62,925 nucleotides of DNA from an uncultured Clostridia bacterium (GCA_947631015.1 CANRJS010000010.1:1-62925), one strand, 5' to 3'; shown: positions 23,525 to 32,670, counted from the first letter of the stretch. Notes: a model not told the origin generated them from the letters alone. Numbers and translations are program-made.

Positions 23525-24838
23525 TCAGCCCCAAATCTTCGGGAAGACGTAATGCTCCATGTTGTAGCGCGCGCGCTCGACGTCGAGGGTGCGCCATTCG
23601 CCCCTGCGGTAGAGCTCGTGTCCTCGGACGTAGGTACGCTCCACGTCCGAGCCGCGCGCGGCGAACACGAGGTTCGAGAGCAGGCTGTGGATGGGGTAGA
23701 GGTGAGGACTGTCGAGGTCGATGAGCGCCATGTCCGCGTCGAAGCCGACGGCGAGCCGCCCGCACTCGTTTTCGCGTCCCTGCGCCTTCGCGCCGTTCAG
23801 CGTCGCCATCGCAAACGCCGTCTCCACCGGCACGAGCGTCGGGTCGAGCGCCACGGCCTTGTGCATTATCGCCGCGAGCTTTATCTCCTCAAACATATCG
23901 TGGGAGTTGTTCGAGCTGACGCCGTCGGTGCCGAGGGCGACGTTCACGCCCGCCTTCTCCATCGCGGCTATCGGCGCAAAGCCGCTCGCAAGCTTGAGGT
24001 TCGAGACGGGGTTGTGGACCGCGGTCGCGCCGTGACGCGCGAGGATCTCGTGATCCTCCGGCGTCGTCCAGACGCAGTGGGCGCAGTTTGCCTTGTGGTC
24101 AAGCACCCCGTACTTCTCGAAGACTGCCGCGGGGGTCATGCCCCAGCGGGCGACGCATTCCTCGTGCTCGCTCTTCGTCTCGGAGAGGTGCAGGTGCATG
24201 CCGAGACCGTGCTCCGCCGCGAACTCCTCCACCTTCTGCCAGAGGTACGGACCGGAGGTGTACTCTCCGTGTATCGCGGCGTCGACTTTTATCCGCCCGT
24301 TGTCATAGCCGTGGAAGCGCTCATAGAGCTCGGCGGCCTCCTGCGCGGCGTCGTCCGCACGTTCGCCGCTCCACTCGAAGCCGTCCGGCGAGGCAAAGGA
24401 GGTGAGCGCGCGGCAGAGATTGCCCTTGATGCCGCTTTCGGCGACGCGCTCCGCCACGGCGGGCTCGATGTTGTACATATCCGTCACCGACGTCGTGCCG
24501 GAGGCGAGCACCTCCGCGAGCGCTATGTCGGTGCATATCCCGACGGTTTTACGGTCCATCTTCGCCTCGGCGGGGAATATGTACCGGTTCAGCCACTCGT
24601 GGAGCTCGCACCCCTCGCCGTAGCCCCGGAAGACCGTCATCGGCAGGTGGGTGTGTGCGTTTATGAGACCGGGTATCAGCGCCCTGCGGCGGCCGGAGAC
24701 GACCTCCGCGCCCTCACACTCCGGCTTCTCGGTGCCGAGGTAGGCTATCCTCCCGTCGTCGCCGACGAGGAGATACGCGTCCTCTACAGCCGGCTCATAT
24801 GCCGAGGGAAGTACCGTTATTTTCTCAAAAAGTATCAT
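23525..24838 (-). CDS. mtaD: 5-methylthioadenosine / S-adenosylhomocysteine deaminase-like amidohydrolase
   Basis: A 437-residue amidohydrolase. The metal motif is PGLINAHTHLPMTVFRG, then HLHLSETKSE, NCAHCVWTTPEDHEILARHG, GATAVHNPVSNLKLASG and GTDGVSSNNSHDMFEE (catalytic Asp). These are hallmarks of the MtaD/TrzA group, which deaminates methylthioadenosine, adenosylhomocysteine or adenosine to the inosine form. It overlaps no neighbour and lies 17 bases downstream of purine nucleoside phosphorylase, so the pair likely salvages purine from SAM by-products. The start is ATG 24838. Confidence 0.87.
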   Translation of the reverse strand: MILFEKITVLPSAYEPAVEDAYLLVGDDGRIAYLGTEKPECEGAEVVSGRRRALIPGLINAHTHLPMTVFRGYGEGCELHEWLNRYIFPAEAKMDRKTVGICTDIALAEVLASGTTSVTDMYNIEPAVAERVAESGIKGNLCRALTSFASPDGFEWSGERADDAAQEAAELYERFHGYDNGRIKVDAAIHGEYTSGPYLWQKVEEFAAEHGLGMHLHLSETKSEHEECVARWGMTPAAVFEKYGVLDHKANCAHCVWTTPEDHEILARHGATAVHNPVSNLKLASGFAPIAAMEKAGVNVALGTDGVSSNNSHDMFEEIKLAAIMHKAVALDPTLVPVETAFAMATLNGAKAQGRENECGRLAVGFDADMALIDLDSPHLYPIHSLLSNLVFAARGSDVERTYVRGHELYRRGEWRTLDVERARYNMEHYVFPKIWG

Positions 24839-24855
24839 TGCTGTTCTCCCGTAAG

Positions 24856-25701
24856 CTATATCAGCTCGACCGTTCTGCGGAGCAGCGCGCTGAACTGCGG
24901 CTTTGCATGCTCGGCGGCCTCGTTTACTTCCTCGCCGGAGAGGGGCCGGTCGAGGATGCCGGCGGCCATGTTCGTCATAAGCGACACGCCGAGGACGTCC
25001 ATGCCGCAGTGGTTGGCGGCGATGACCTCCGGGACGGTGCTCATGCCGTTGGCGTCCGCGCCGAGGAGCCGCGCGACGCGCACCTCCGCCGGCGTCTCGA
25101 ACTGCGGGCCCGAGAAGTACATGTACACGCCCTCGCGGAGGGTGATGCCGAGCTCGCGCGCGGCGGCCTTCGCCTTCTCGCGGAGAGCCGGGGAGTAGGC
25201 GTGGGTCATGTCGGGGAAGCGCGGGCCGAGTTCGTCGCAGTTCTCGCCGATAAGCGGGCTCTGCGGGACAAGCTTGATGTGGTCGGTTATCAGCATGAGG
25301 TCGCCGACGTTGAAGGAGGTGTTGACCGCGCCCGCAGCGTTAGTGACGATAAGCGTCTTCACTCCGAGCTTACGCAGAACGCGGACGGGATAGACCACGT
25401 CGCGCATGTTGTAGCCCTCGTAGCAGTGAAAGCGTCCCTGCATCATCGCGACGCTTTTGCCGCAGAAGTCGCCGAGCACGAGCCGTCCCGCATGACCCGG
25501 CGCGGTAGACGTGAGGAAGTGGGGGATGAGACCGTAGTCTATCACCGCGCCGCCCTCGACCTCGCCCGCGAGGTAGCCGAGACCGGAGCCGAGTATTATC
25601 GCAATCTCGGGCTTGAAGTCGCCGGCGGTCTCGCGTATGGCGCGCTCGCTTTCCTCAAGCTCGCGCCAGAGAGCGCTCCTTTTTTCGTCCTGCTCAAACA
25701 T
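24856..25701 (-). CDS. punA: Purine nucleoside phosphorylase (trimeric type)
   Basis: A 281-residue enzyme that cleaves inosine/guanosine with phosphate to base and ribose-1-phosphate. Visible motifs are AIILGSGLGYLAGEV (phosphate loop), PGHAGRLVLG, QGRFHCYEGY, LIVTNAAGAVN, YFSGPQFETPAEVR and MSTVPEVIAANHCGM. The start is ATG 25701, with AAGGAGG seven bases before; the frame continues upstream without a site. It lies between uridine kinase and mtaD in the same direction, a nucleoside-salvage group. Confidence 0.93.
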   Translation of the reverse strand: MFEQDEKRSALWRELEESERAIRETAGDFKPEIAIILGSGLGYLAGEVEGGAVIDYGLIPHFLTSTAPGHAGRLVLGDFCGKSVAMMQGRFHCYEGYNMRDVVYPVRVLRKLGVKTLIVTNAAGAVNTSFNVGDLMLITDHIKLVPQSPLIGENCDELGPRFPDMTHAYSPALREKAKAAARELGITLREGVYMYFSGPQFETPAEVRVARLLGADANGMSTVPEVIAANHCGMDVLGVSLMTNMAAGILDRPLSGEEVNEAAEHAKPQFSALLRRTVELI

Positions 25702-25838
25702 AGTCCTGCCTCCTTCTTGTGTGTCCGTCCGTCGTCGGCCGGCGGTACGAAATATATGTGTGACGGCCGCGTGCGCTGCGAAAACCGCTCCGCACCTGCG
25801 ACCCAAATTATGACTATTCTAGCACATCGGATATGCTC

Positions 25839-26771
25839 TTACAAGCCCAAACTTCCGATAAATTCACGTATCATGGCGTTTTCGGGTATATAACGTGCGT
25901 CGAGCGGCTCGAAGAGATCAAGCGCGTCGCGCAGGTGCAGTATCTCGCGGTAGCGGTCAAAGTCGGGCGTGACGCCGTCGAAGACGTGCTCCGAAAGCGC
26001 CCGCATGGCCGACACCTCGTAGGCAAAGCTCGAATCGAACATCACCCCCGCCGTGTTCTTGTAGGGGGAGATGTACTGCTTTTCGCCACGGCGGAGGTTT
26101 TCCCACATCGCGAAGGTGACGGCGGGGGAAGTGCCCCGGAACTGCTCGTCCCGCACGACGCGGCGGAGTATGCGTATCCACGTCCCCTTGAAGACGACCG
26201 CGCCGTCGAGCTCGAAGTTCGAGCGCGCGGAGATGTACACCTTGAACGCGTTCGCGCTCTGTCCCTCGCCGCATATCGCGCCGTTCAGGGCGTGTATCCC
26301 CTCGAATATCGCGAGTTCGTTTGCGGCAAGGCGGAGCGGACGTCCGCGCGATGGGTCGCGCTTCTGCGCCCTGAAGTCGAAGTGCGGGACGATTACCTCC
26401 TCGCCCCGGTCAAGCTGCTCGAAATGCCGCCGCAGCAGGTCGAGGTCGAGGCACTCCGGACTCTCGAAGTCATACTCGCCCTTCTCGTTTCTCGGGGTGC
26501 GCTCGCTCACATCGAGATAGTAGTCGTCCATCGAGATGGTGTGCGTCTCGAGATCCATCGACCGCAGGCGGCGCTCGATGTTCTGCGCGGTGGTGGTCTT
26601 GCCCGAGCCGGAGGGACCGCTCAGCAGTACGATGCGGCTCTTTTCAAGGTTCCCCGCTATGCGGTTTGCGGCGCGCCTGATGTTCTGCTCGTAGCGCTCG
26701 TTGCATTCCTCCACGAGTCCTTCCGGCTCGTGGAGCACGCGGTAGTTTACGTCAGCAAGAGAGTATGCCAT
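25839..26771 (-). CDS. Uridine kinase-like P-loop kinase with N-terminal extension
   Basis: A 310-residue protein. The P-loop SGPSGSGKTTTAQ (51-63) is followed by MDDYYLDVSERTPRNEKGEY and DFESPECLDLDLL, then FEGIHALN. This is the phosphoribulokinase/uridine kinase pattern, in which Asp and Tyr bind the nucleoside. It probably phosphorylates uridine or cytidine. About 45 extra residues precede the kinase core, as in many clostridial paralogues, and the natural substrate of these forms is uncertain. The start is ATG 26771 after AAAGGAGA. It is co-oriented with punA and hemZ. Confidence 0.8.
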   Translation of the reverse strand: MAYSLADVNYRVLHEPEGLVEECNERYEQNIRRAANRIAGNLEKSRIVLLSGPSGSGKTTTAQNIERRLRSMDLETHTISMDDYYLDVSERTPRNEKGEYDFESPECLDLDLLRRHFEQLDRGEEVIVPHFDFRAQKRDPSRGRPLRLAANELAIFEGIHALNGAICGEGQSANAFKVYISARSNFELDGAVVFKGTWIRILRRVVRDEQFRGTSPAVTFAMWENLRRGEKQYISPYKNTAGVMFDSSFAYEVSAMRALSEHVFDGVTPDFDRYREILHLRDALDLFEPLDARYIPENAMIREFIGSLGL

Positions 26772-26798
26772 GGTCGCGTCTCCTTTCTGTCGTGACGG

Positions 26799-28271
26799 TC
26801 ACGCTCCGAGCGCGCCTTCAAGCTCGGAGAGACCCTTCGTAAAGTCGTGTGCGATGTACTCTGCGGCAAACTTCGGGTTCGTTATCCGCCCTATTTTCCC
26901 GCCCTCGGTGAGCTTCGTGACCCCGCCCGCGCCGAGCGCGACGGTGAGGCCGATCTCCTCCATGACGAGAGTGTTGTACAGGCAGACCGTCCCCGGTTTT
27001 GCCCAGCCGGTATTTTCGAGCGGCGCCGCCATGTACTTCTGGCGGTAGAGGTAATAGGGGAAGTAGCCACGCTCTGCGAGCGCGGGATAGGCCGCGTCGA
27101 GCATCCGCGCAACTTCGTCCGGAGGCGGTATCCTCGCGGCGGCGCCCTCCGTGCCGAGGCGGTGGAGGTCGGAGCCGCGCTTCCGCGCGAGCGTGTGTAT
27201 CGTAATATTCTCCGGCTCGAGAGAAAGTATCCGCGAAAGCGACTCGCGGAAGCCCTCGGCGCTGTCCGCCTCGAGACCCGCTATGAGGTCGCAGTTTATC
27301 CCGAAGTCTCCGACCTCGCGCGCGAGGTTGTACGCCCGCTCGACGTCCTCGGGGGAGTGGGGACGCTTCGCCGCCGCCAATACCTCCGGGCGCATCGACT
27401 GGGGGTTGACGCTTATCCGCGTCACGCCGCCGTCCCGTAGCGCCTCGAGCTTTTCGCGCGTGACGGTGTCCGGGCGGCCGGCCTCGACGGTGAACTCCGC
27501 GCCGTCCGGGAGGCAGAAGGCGCTCCGCACGGCGTCTATGACGCGCGAGAGGTCGCGGGCGGAGAGCGTAGTCGGCGTTCCGCCGCCGAAGTACGCGGCC
27601 TTCGGGACGCGCCCAAGCCTCCGCATGAGTTCGCCCTTGAGACGTATCTCCTCGAGCAGCTTTTCGACGTAGGGAGCGATGAGCGCCCCGCTCCGCGCGA
27701 CCGACTCGCTCACAAACGAGCAGTAGGCGCAGCGGGAGGGACAGAACGGCACGCCGAGGTAGATCATGTACCCGTCGCCGAGTTCCTTTTCGGCGAGCAT
27801 ACCCTGCTCGGCCGCGCGCAGGACGAGCGCCGCGCGCTCCTCCGAAAGAAGGTAGCGCTTTCTAAGGACGCGCCTTGCGCCGGTCATGCCGTTCTCCGCG
27901 ATGAGACGGCGCGCGAGCTTCGTCGGGCGCATGCCGGTGAGCGCGCCCCACGCGGGCAGCGTCCCCAGCTCCTCGACGGCGCGCGCCATTGCGAGCTTCA
28001 GGGTGTGCTGACGGAGGCGGACGGTCTCGCGCTCGCTCTCCGCCCTCCGATAGACGGCGCGGCCGTGGACGGTTTTTCCGCCGGTGCGGAGCGTCGCCGT
28101 GGCGGTGCCGCCGTACTTGCTCGGCTCAATGCGCGTTATGAACGATTCATCCTCGGCGCGCAGCGGCGGACGATCCGACAGGACCGTCTCGCTCGGAGCG
28201 CTGCCGAGCAGGCTTATTACCGACTCCTCCGCCGCAAAGCGGTAGTCGTGCCCCACAAGATACAGCTTCAC
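26799..28271 (-). CDS. hemZ: Coproporphyrinogen dehydrogenase HemZ-like radical SAM protein
   Basis: A 490-residue protein with an N-terminal 160-residue domain of the HemZ kind and a radical SAM core with C177-x3-C181-x2-C184 (GVPFCPSRCAYCSF). FGGGTPTTLSA and the C-terminal HemN-like end PYYLYRQKYMAAPLENTGWA follow. HemZ is annotated as oxygen-independent coproporphyrinogen III oxidase, but many relatives act in heme handling or are of unknown role. The start is GTG 28271, which overlaps the stop of the MBL gene by four bases (GTGA). An alternative longer frame upstream is only the MBL gene out of frame. Confidence 0.88.
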   Translation of the reverse strand: MKLYLVGHDYRFAAEESVISLLGSAPSETVLSDRPPLRAEDESFITRIEPSKYGGTATATLRTGGKTVHGRAVYRRAESERETVRLRQHTLKLAMARAVEELGTLPAWGALTGMRPTKLARRLIAENGMTGARRVLRKRYLLSEERAALVLRAAEQGMLAEKELGDGYMIYLGVPFCPSRCAYCSFVSESVARSGALIAPYVEKLLEEIRLKGELMRRLGRVPKAAYFGGGTPTTLSARDLSRVIDAVRSAFCLPDGAEFTVEAGRPDTVTREKLEALRDGGVTRISVNPQSMRPEVLAAAKRPHSPEDVERAYNLAREVGDFGINCDLIAGLEADSAEGFRESLSRILSLEPENITIHTLARKRGSDLHRLGTEGAAARIPPPDEVARMLDAAYPALAERGYFPYYLYRQKYMAAPLENTGWAKPGTVCLYNTLVMEEIGLTVALGAGGVTKLTEGGKIGRITNPKFAAEYIAHDFTKGLSELEGALGA

Positions 28272-28999
28272 GGTATGAACTCCTCGTCCGGGTCGATGAG
28301 GTCGTAACCGTCGAGACTGTCGTAGTCCGGTTCGCCCTCCGGCTCCATGAACTCCTCCTCGCGTCCGCCCTCGACGCCGAACACCGCCTCCCGCATGTGG
28401 AGGTTGTTCTCCCGCTCGCGCGAGAGGGTCGTCGGGTTGTCGTGGCCGGGGAGGAGGCGGTAGTCGCCCGGAAGCTCGTAGAGGCGCTTCAGGCTTTCGA
28501 GTATCGTGCGGAAGCTGCCGCCCGGGAGGTCCGTCCTGCCGCAGCTGTCCATAAAGAGAGTGTCGCCCGAGAATATGACGTCTCCGCACACGATGACCGC
28601 CGAGCCGGGGGTGTGCCCCGGCGTGAGGAGATAGCGAAACTCCATGCCGCCCGCGACGTATACCGAGCCGTCGTCCGCGAGGAAGTCCGCCTCGCAGGGC
28701 TCCTGCTCTATGCGAACCTTGGCGGAGAGGCTCCGCAACGGGGATATCAGGCAGTCCGCATCCGCACGGCCGATGACTATCTTCGCGCCGGTGAGGCGCT
28801 TCAGCTCGGGCACGGCGATGATGTGGTCGAAGTGCCCGTGCGTGAGCAGGATATAGTGCGTATTGAGTTTTTTGTGTTTGAGGAAGGCCGCTATGGTCCC
28901 GGCCTCGAAGCCGGGGTCTATCACCACGGCGTCCTGTCCGTCCCAGACGACGTAGCAGTTGGTCGCCGCGGGGCCGACGGTGAATGTCTTTATCTTCAA
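28268..28999 (-). CDS. Metallo-beta-lactamase-fold hydrolase (glyoxalase II-like)
   Basis: A 243-residue protein whose first 200 residues form the fold: HGHFDH (54-59), GHTPGSAVIV, SGDTLFMDSCGR and LLPGHDNPTTL supply all metal ligands. The C-terminal 45 residues are acidic and disordered. Small members hydrolyse thioesters such as S-lactoylglutathione; this substrate is not known. The frame is open to ATG 29014, but TTG 28999 is preferred: GGAGG lies eight bases before it and the protein then starts MKIKTFTVGPAATNCYVV, the usual family start. It is translationally coupled to hemZ. Confidence 0.85.
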   Translation of the reverse strand: MKIKTFTVGPAATNCYVVWDGQDAVVIDPGFEAGTIAAFLKHKKLNTHYILLTHGHFDHIIAVPELKRLTGAKIVIGRADADCLISPLRSLSAKVRIEQEPCEADFLADDGSVYVAGGMEFRYLLTPGHTPGSAVIVCGDVIFSGDTLFMDSCGRTDLPGGSFRTILESLKRLYELPGDYRLLPGHDNPTTLSRERENNLHMREAVFGVEGGREEEFMEPEGEPDYDSLDGYDLIDPDEEFIP

Positions 29000-29052
29000 G
29001 TTCTTCGCCTCCATTGAGGAAGTTATCCATAATACTCCATCTTATATTTTGT

Positions 29053-29081
29053 ATTATACCCTCAATATCGTAAAAATGCAA
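29053..29081 (-). promoter_or_regulatory. Promoter of the MBL-hemZ block
   Basis: Leftward TTGCAT (29081-29076), a 17-base spacer and TATAAT (29058-29053). It diverges from the MATE gene promoter. Confidence 0.75.
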
Positions 29082-29125
29082 GACAGAGCAGGCGGATACG
29101 CGTCCTACATTGTGCAAACGCTTTC

Positions 29126-29154
29126 TTGACAAGCCTTCCTCTCGGTGCTAGAAT
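29126..29154 (+). promoter_or_regulatory. Promoter of the MATE transporter gene
   Basis: Rightward TTGACA (29126-29131), a 17-base spacer and TAGAAT (29149-29154). The leader is only about 30 bases, too short for a riboswitch. Confidence 0.8.
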
Positions 29155-29192
29155 AGTTGTAAATCATAACGAACGAGAGGGAGAGGGATAAT

Positions 29193-30809
29193 TTGGCAGC
29201 ACAGCAGACGGCCGCCGGAAAGAAGATGGTGAAGACCTATCTCGACGATATAGAGATGGGAACTGCCGAGCTTCAGGAGGCGGAGGCAAGAAAGACAAAG
29301 AAGGAGCGCAGACAGCTTCCTCCCGGAGCGTCGTCGATGACGCTCTACAAGGACGTCATACGGATAGCGTGGCCGTCGCTCATAGAGCTTACGCTTACGA
29401 GCCTCGTGTCGATGGTCGACATGATGATGGTGGGAAGCATCCCCGGCACCGGCACGGCGGCGGTAAGCGCCGTCAGCCTCGCGACGCAGCCGCGCTTCCT
29501 TTTCCAGATGCTCATCATGGCGCTCAACACCGGCCTCACCGCCGTAATAGCGCGTGCGCGCGGCGCCGGCGACCATGACGAGGTGAACGAGATACTCCGC
29601 CAGGGTATGCTCCTCGCGCTGATAATATCCCTGCCGATAACGATAGCGGGCTACTTCACCTCCGAGCCGCTGATAAGGTTTATGGCGGCGGGCGGCATCA
29701 GGGAGACGACGATTGCGGACAGCACCGTCTACCTCCAGATACAGATGCTCGGCTTCATCACGATGTCGATACCGTCTACGGTGACGGCGGCTCTGCGCGG
29801 CACCGGAAACTCACGGATACCGATGGTGTACAACATCGTCGCGAACCTCGTCAACGTGTTCCTCAACTGGGTGTTCATCTACGGCAACCTCGGAGCGCCG
29901 GCGATGGGCGTCGCGGGCGCGAGCCTCGCGACGGTCATAGGACAGGGCGTCGCCACGGTGATGGCGCTCTACTCGGTCACGAACCGCCGTGCCTACATGC
30001 ACCTCTCCTTCCGGCGCTTCAAGATAAACGCGCGCATACTCGGCCAGATAGCGGGCGTCGGCGGCCCGGCGCTCGTGGAACAGGTCATAATGCGTATCGG
30101 CATGATAATCTTCACGCGCATAGTCACCGGCCTCGGCGAGGTCAACCTCACCACCCATCAGGTGTGCATGAACATACAGTCGCTGTCGTTTATGACCGGT
30201 CAGGCGTTCGCCGTCAGTTCGACGACGCTGGTGGGTCAGAGCCTCGGCAAGGTCCGCCCGGACATGGCGGAGCACTACTCGCGGAGGTGCCGCCGTCTCG
30301 GTCTGTACGTCGCCATCTTCCTGATGCTCGTGTTCGCGGTGTTCGGCGGGCAGGTCGTCAAGCTCTACAACGGCAACCTGTACGTTAACGGCGTCGTGGA
30401 TATGGAGAAGGCGCAGGTCGTCGTGCTCGGCAGCTTCATCATGCTGTTTGTCGCGGTGCTCCAGCCGATACAGTCCTCGCAGTTCATACTCGCGGGCGCG
30501 CTGCGCGGCGCGGGAGACACACGCTCCACCGCCCTGATAACGCTAATCACGATGCTCATCGTCCGCCCGATAATCGGCTACCTCTTTGTTCAGTGGATAG
30601 GCTGGGGCGAGATAAACTTCGCGCTTCCCGAGTGGGCCGCGCGGGCGGCGAGCTTCCTTGCGGGAATAGACCGCGAGGTCGTCGGAAGCGTGCAGGTGAA
30701 CATGGGTCTCATCGGTGCGTGGATAGCCGTCGCCGCCGACCAATGCCTGCGTTCGCTGCTCGTCCTGCTCCGCTACAACTCCGGCAAGTGGAAGCAGATA
30801 AAGATATAA
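29193..30809 (+). CDS. MATE family efflux transporter with hydrophilic N-terminal extension
   Basis: A 538-residue protein with 12 or so membrane helices. MATE marks are IRIAWPSLIELTLTSLVSMVDMMMVG near the start of the core, LRGTGNSRIPM in the middle and its internal repeat LRGAGDTRSTALI. Such transporters export drugs or metabolites against Na+ or H+. About 50 polar residues precede the core. The start is TTG 29193 with GAGAGGGAGAGGGAT before it; ATGs at 29226 and 29259 would trim the extension. The promoter is at 29126-29154 and a long bidirectional terminator follows. The substrate is unknown. Confidence 0.9.
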   Translation: MAAQQTAAGKKMVKTYLDDIEMGTAELQEAEARKTKKERRQLPPGASSMTLYKDVIRIAWPSLIELTLTSLVSMVDMMMVGSIPGTGTAAVSAVSLATQPRFLFQMLIMALNTGLTAVIARARGAGDHDEVNEILRQGMLLALIISLPITIAGYFTSEPLIRFMAAGGIRETTIADSTVYLQIQMLGFITMSIPSTVTAALRGTGNSRIPMVYNIVANLVNVFLNWVFIYGNLGAPAMGVAGASLATVIGQGVATVMALYSVTNRRAYMHLSFRRFKINARILGQIAGVGGPALVEQVIMRIGMIIFTRIVTGLGEVNLTTHQVCMNIQSLSFMTGQAFAVSSTTLVGQSLGKVRPDMAEHYSRRCRRLGLYVAIFLMLVFAVFGGQVVKLYNGNLYVNGVVDMEKAQVVVLGSFIMLFVAVLQPIQSSQFILAGALRGAGDTRSTALITLITMLIVRPIIGYLFVQWIGWGEINFALPEWAARAASFLAGIDREVVGSVQVNMGLIGAWIAVAADQCLRSLLVLLRYNSGKWKQIKI

Positions 30810-30841
30810 AATGATGCAATGATGCAAAAAGCGAAAGTTCC

Positions 30842-30887
30842 AAAAAAGCGAAAGTTCCCTGCCGAAGCAGGGAACTTTCGCTTTTTT
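30842..30887. terminator. Bidirectional terminator between convergent genes
   Basis: The 21-bp perfect stem (30842-30862 with 30867-30887) has the loop CGAA, with A6 and T6 at its foot, so it works for the MATE gene and for the leftward spoIIQ-like gene. The string AAAAAGCGAAAGTTCC just before it (30825-30840) duplicates the left arm. Confidence 0.9.
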
Positions 30888-30918
30888 GAGGAGGAGAAAT
30901 GAAGAAAGAGTAGTCGGA

Positions 30919-31731
30919 CTAGGGAAGAATGTCGAGCGGGTCGATCTGCGCGCCGGCGCGGATGACCTCGAGGTGGAGGTGCGGCGTATCGGCTATTTCG
31001 GCCTCTGCGGAATATCCTATCGCGCCTATCACGTCCCCGGCGGCGACGACGTCGCCAATAGAGACGTTCAGCTTCTCCGCGAGGTTTTTGTAGACCGAGT
31101 AGGTCTCGCCGCCGTGGTTTATGAGAACGGTGTTGCCCATCATCTCGTCGAAGTAGACGTCCTCCACCACGCCCGCGCCTATCGCACTTACGAGCGTGCC
31201 GAGGCTGCCAGAGATGTCCGCGCCGGTGTGGACGCGCCAGTCCTCCATGGTGTTCGAGAAGACGAGCTCGTCGACGCTGAACGGGTTCCGCACCTCGCCG
31301 TTTATCGGCCAGACGTAGAACGCGGCTCGCGGCGCGTCTGTGCCGCCTTCCTTGCTCTCGTCAAGGTTTGCCTCTCCCGCGACCTCGACCGCGCCCGAGG
31401 GCTCATCCGCCGAGGACGGCGCCGCCTGCGGCGAGGGATCGGACGAGGGCGCGGCGCTCGGAACGCTCATCACGACCTCCGGCTCACGCACCGCGCCGCC
31501 GGGTATGGCGGTCGTGAGCGGCTCGGAGGACGCGCGGACAGTCGGAGCCGTCGGCGACGCCGAGGGAAGGGTGCTCGGAACCGACATCAGCGTGCCGTCA
31601 TCCTGACTGTTTCCGGAAAAGAAGAGAACATAACCCGAGATCCCGACTGCCGCCACGCAGAGGATAAGGATTATGTAGAATCCTTTCCCGTTGAGAAATT
31701 CCACAAGCCTGTTTGGTTTTTTCCTGTTCAT
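30919..31731 (-). CDS. spoIIQ: SpoIIQ-like M23 peptidase-domain protein
   Basis: A 270-residue bitopic protein. A basic start leads into one membrane helix (FYIILILCVAAVGISGYVLF), then a Ser/Pro/Ala-rich linker, then an M23 domain with WRVHTGADI (His and Asp metal ligands) and HLHLEVIRAG (H-x-H). The stretch YVWPINGEVRNPFSVDELVF resembles clostridial SpoIIQ. SpoIIQ in the forespore membrane joins SpoIIIAH of the mother cell during engulfment. Unlike the Bacillus protein, the metal ligands are intact here. ATG 31731 is chosen, with GGGGGT six bases before. A sigma-F/G type promoter lies upstream, which supports the call. Confidence 0.82.
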   Translation of the reverse strand: MNRKKPNRLVEFLNGKGFYIILILCVAAVGISGYVLFFSGNSQDDGTLMSVPSTLPSASPTAPTVRASSEPLTTAIPGGAVREPEVVMSVPSAAPSSDPSPQAAPSSADEPSGAVEVAGEANLDESKEGGTDAPRAAFYVWPINGEVRNPFSVDELVFSNTMEDWRVHTGADISGSLGTLVSAIGAGVVEDVYFDEMMGNTVLINHGGETYSVYKNLAEKLNVSIGDVVAAGDVIGAIGYSAEAEIADTPHLHLEVIRAGAQIDPLDILP

Positions 31732-31760
31732 CAAAATACCCCCGAAAAGGATTTCGAGGG

Positions 31761-31791
31761 TATTGTTGCCGCCTGTACGCGGAATTATTCA
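31761..31791 (-). promoter_or_regulatory. Forespore (sigma-F/sigma-G type) promoter of the spoIIQ-like gene
   Basis: Leftward TGAATA (31791-31786), a 15-base spacer and GGCAACAATA (31770-31761). The -10 matches the sigma-F pattern GGNNANANTR exactly and the -35 matches the sigma-F/G pattern. It lies 30 bases from the start codon. Confidence 0.65.
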
Positions 31792-31804
31792 GCTTTTGGA
31801 AAAT

Positions 31805-32536
31805 TTACAGCGCGTTCCGTATCGCCATGGCTATTGCGGGCTTGTTTGTGATTATTCCGTCCACTCCGAGGCCGAGCAGCCACCGCATATCGGCGGGGTC
31901 GTCTATCGTCCAGACGTTGACGATGAGCCCGAGGTCGTGGCTGCTCTTGACGTAGTCCGGGATCATGAGGTTTGCCTTGTAGGGATGCAGCGCCGCCGCG
32001 CCAGCTATCTCCTTTGCGTAGCGCCACGGGTAGGCAAGCCCCGCCGTGTATAGCAGCGCGGTTTTCGCGTGCGGCAGGCGCTCCTTCAGCATGAGGAGGG
32101 AGTAGTGGTTGAAGCTGGAGTAGAGCAGCCGGTCCTTCATGTGAAACTCCTCCTCGAGGGCGGCAAGCTGCGCCACGAGCTCGGGCTCGGGAAGTCCGCT
32201 CTCTTTGAGCTCGACGTTTATGAACATCTTCGTCGGCGCGACGAGCTCGTAGACCTCCCGCAGAGTTGGTATGTGTATGTTCTTAAATCCCTTCATGCCG
32301 TTCGAGTAGTCGAACCGGCGGAGCTCTTCGAGCGTCATGTCGCTCACCCGGCCGGAGCCGTTGGAGGTGCGGTCTATCGTTTCGTCGTGGATGACGACGA
32401 CCTCGCCGTCCTTTGTGAGATGTACGTCGAGCTCGATGCCGTCCGCCGCGATGTCCGTCGCGAGGCGGAACGCCTCCATGGTGTTCTCCGGCGCGTCCGC
32501 CGACGCTCCCCTGTGAGCCTGTATCATTGTTGTCAT
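31805..32536 (-). CDS. Glycerophosphodiester phosphodiesterase
   Basis: A 243-residue cytoplasmic-type GDPD: IQAHRGASADAPENTMEAFR (catalytic His and Arg), then GIELDVHLTKDGEVVVIHDE (Glu, Asp and second His) and the terminal VNVWTIDDPADMRWLLGLGV followed by DGIITNKP. It splits glycerophosphodiesters to glycerol-3-phosphate and an alcohol. No signal peptide is seen. The start is ATG 32536 after GGGGAGGAAA; longer in-frame starts lack a site. The promoter is at 32627-32655, with GC-rich hairpins in the leader around 32559-32615. It diverges from the femX-like gene. Confidence 0.92.
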   Translation of the reverse strand: MTTMIQAHRGASADAPENTMEAFRLATDIAADGIELDVHLTKDGEVVVIHDETIDRTSNGSGRVSDMTLEELRRFDYSNGMKGFKNIHIPTLREVYELVAPTKMFINVELKESGLPEPELVAQLAALEEEFHMKDRLLYSSFNHYSLLMLKERLPHAKTALLYTAGLAYPWRYAKEIAGAAALHPYKANLMIPDYVKSSHDLGLIVNVWTIDDPADMRWLLGLGVDGIITNKPAIAMAIRNAL

Positions 32537-32626
32537 ATCGTTTCCTCCCCAAGCAGTCCGCAGAGCCCTGCTCTGCAGACGCGTATTTTTCTCTTCGCGC
32601 CGAACGGCGCGGTCGTATCCGTCAAT

Positions 32627-32655
32627 ATTATACTGTCGCGGCAAAAGAAAATCAA
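32627..32655 (-). promoter_or_regulatory. Promoter of the GDPD gene
   Basis: Leftward TTGATT (32655-32650), a 17-base spacer and TATAAT (32632-32627). Confidence 0.7.
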
Positions 32656-32670
32656 GTGACGAGCTTTCTC

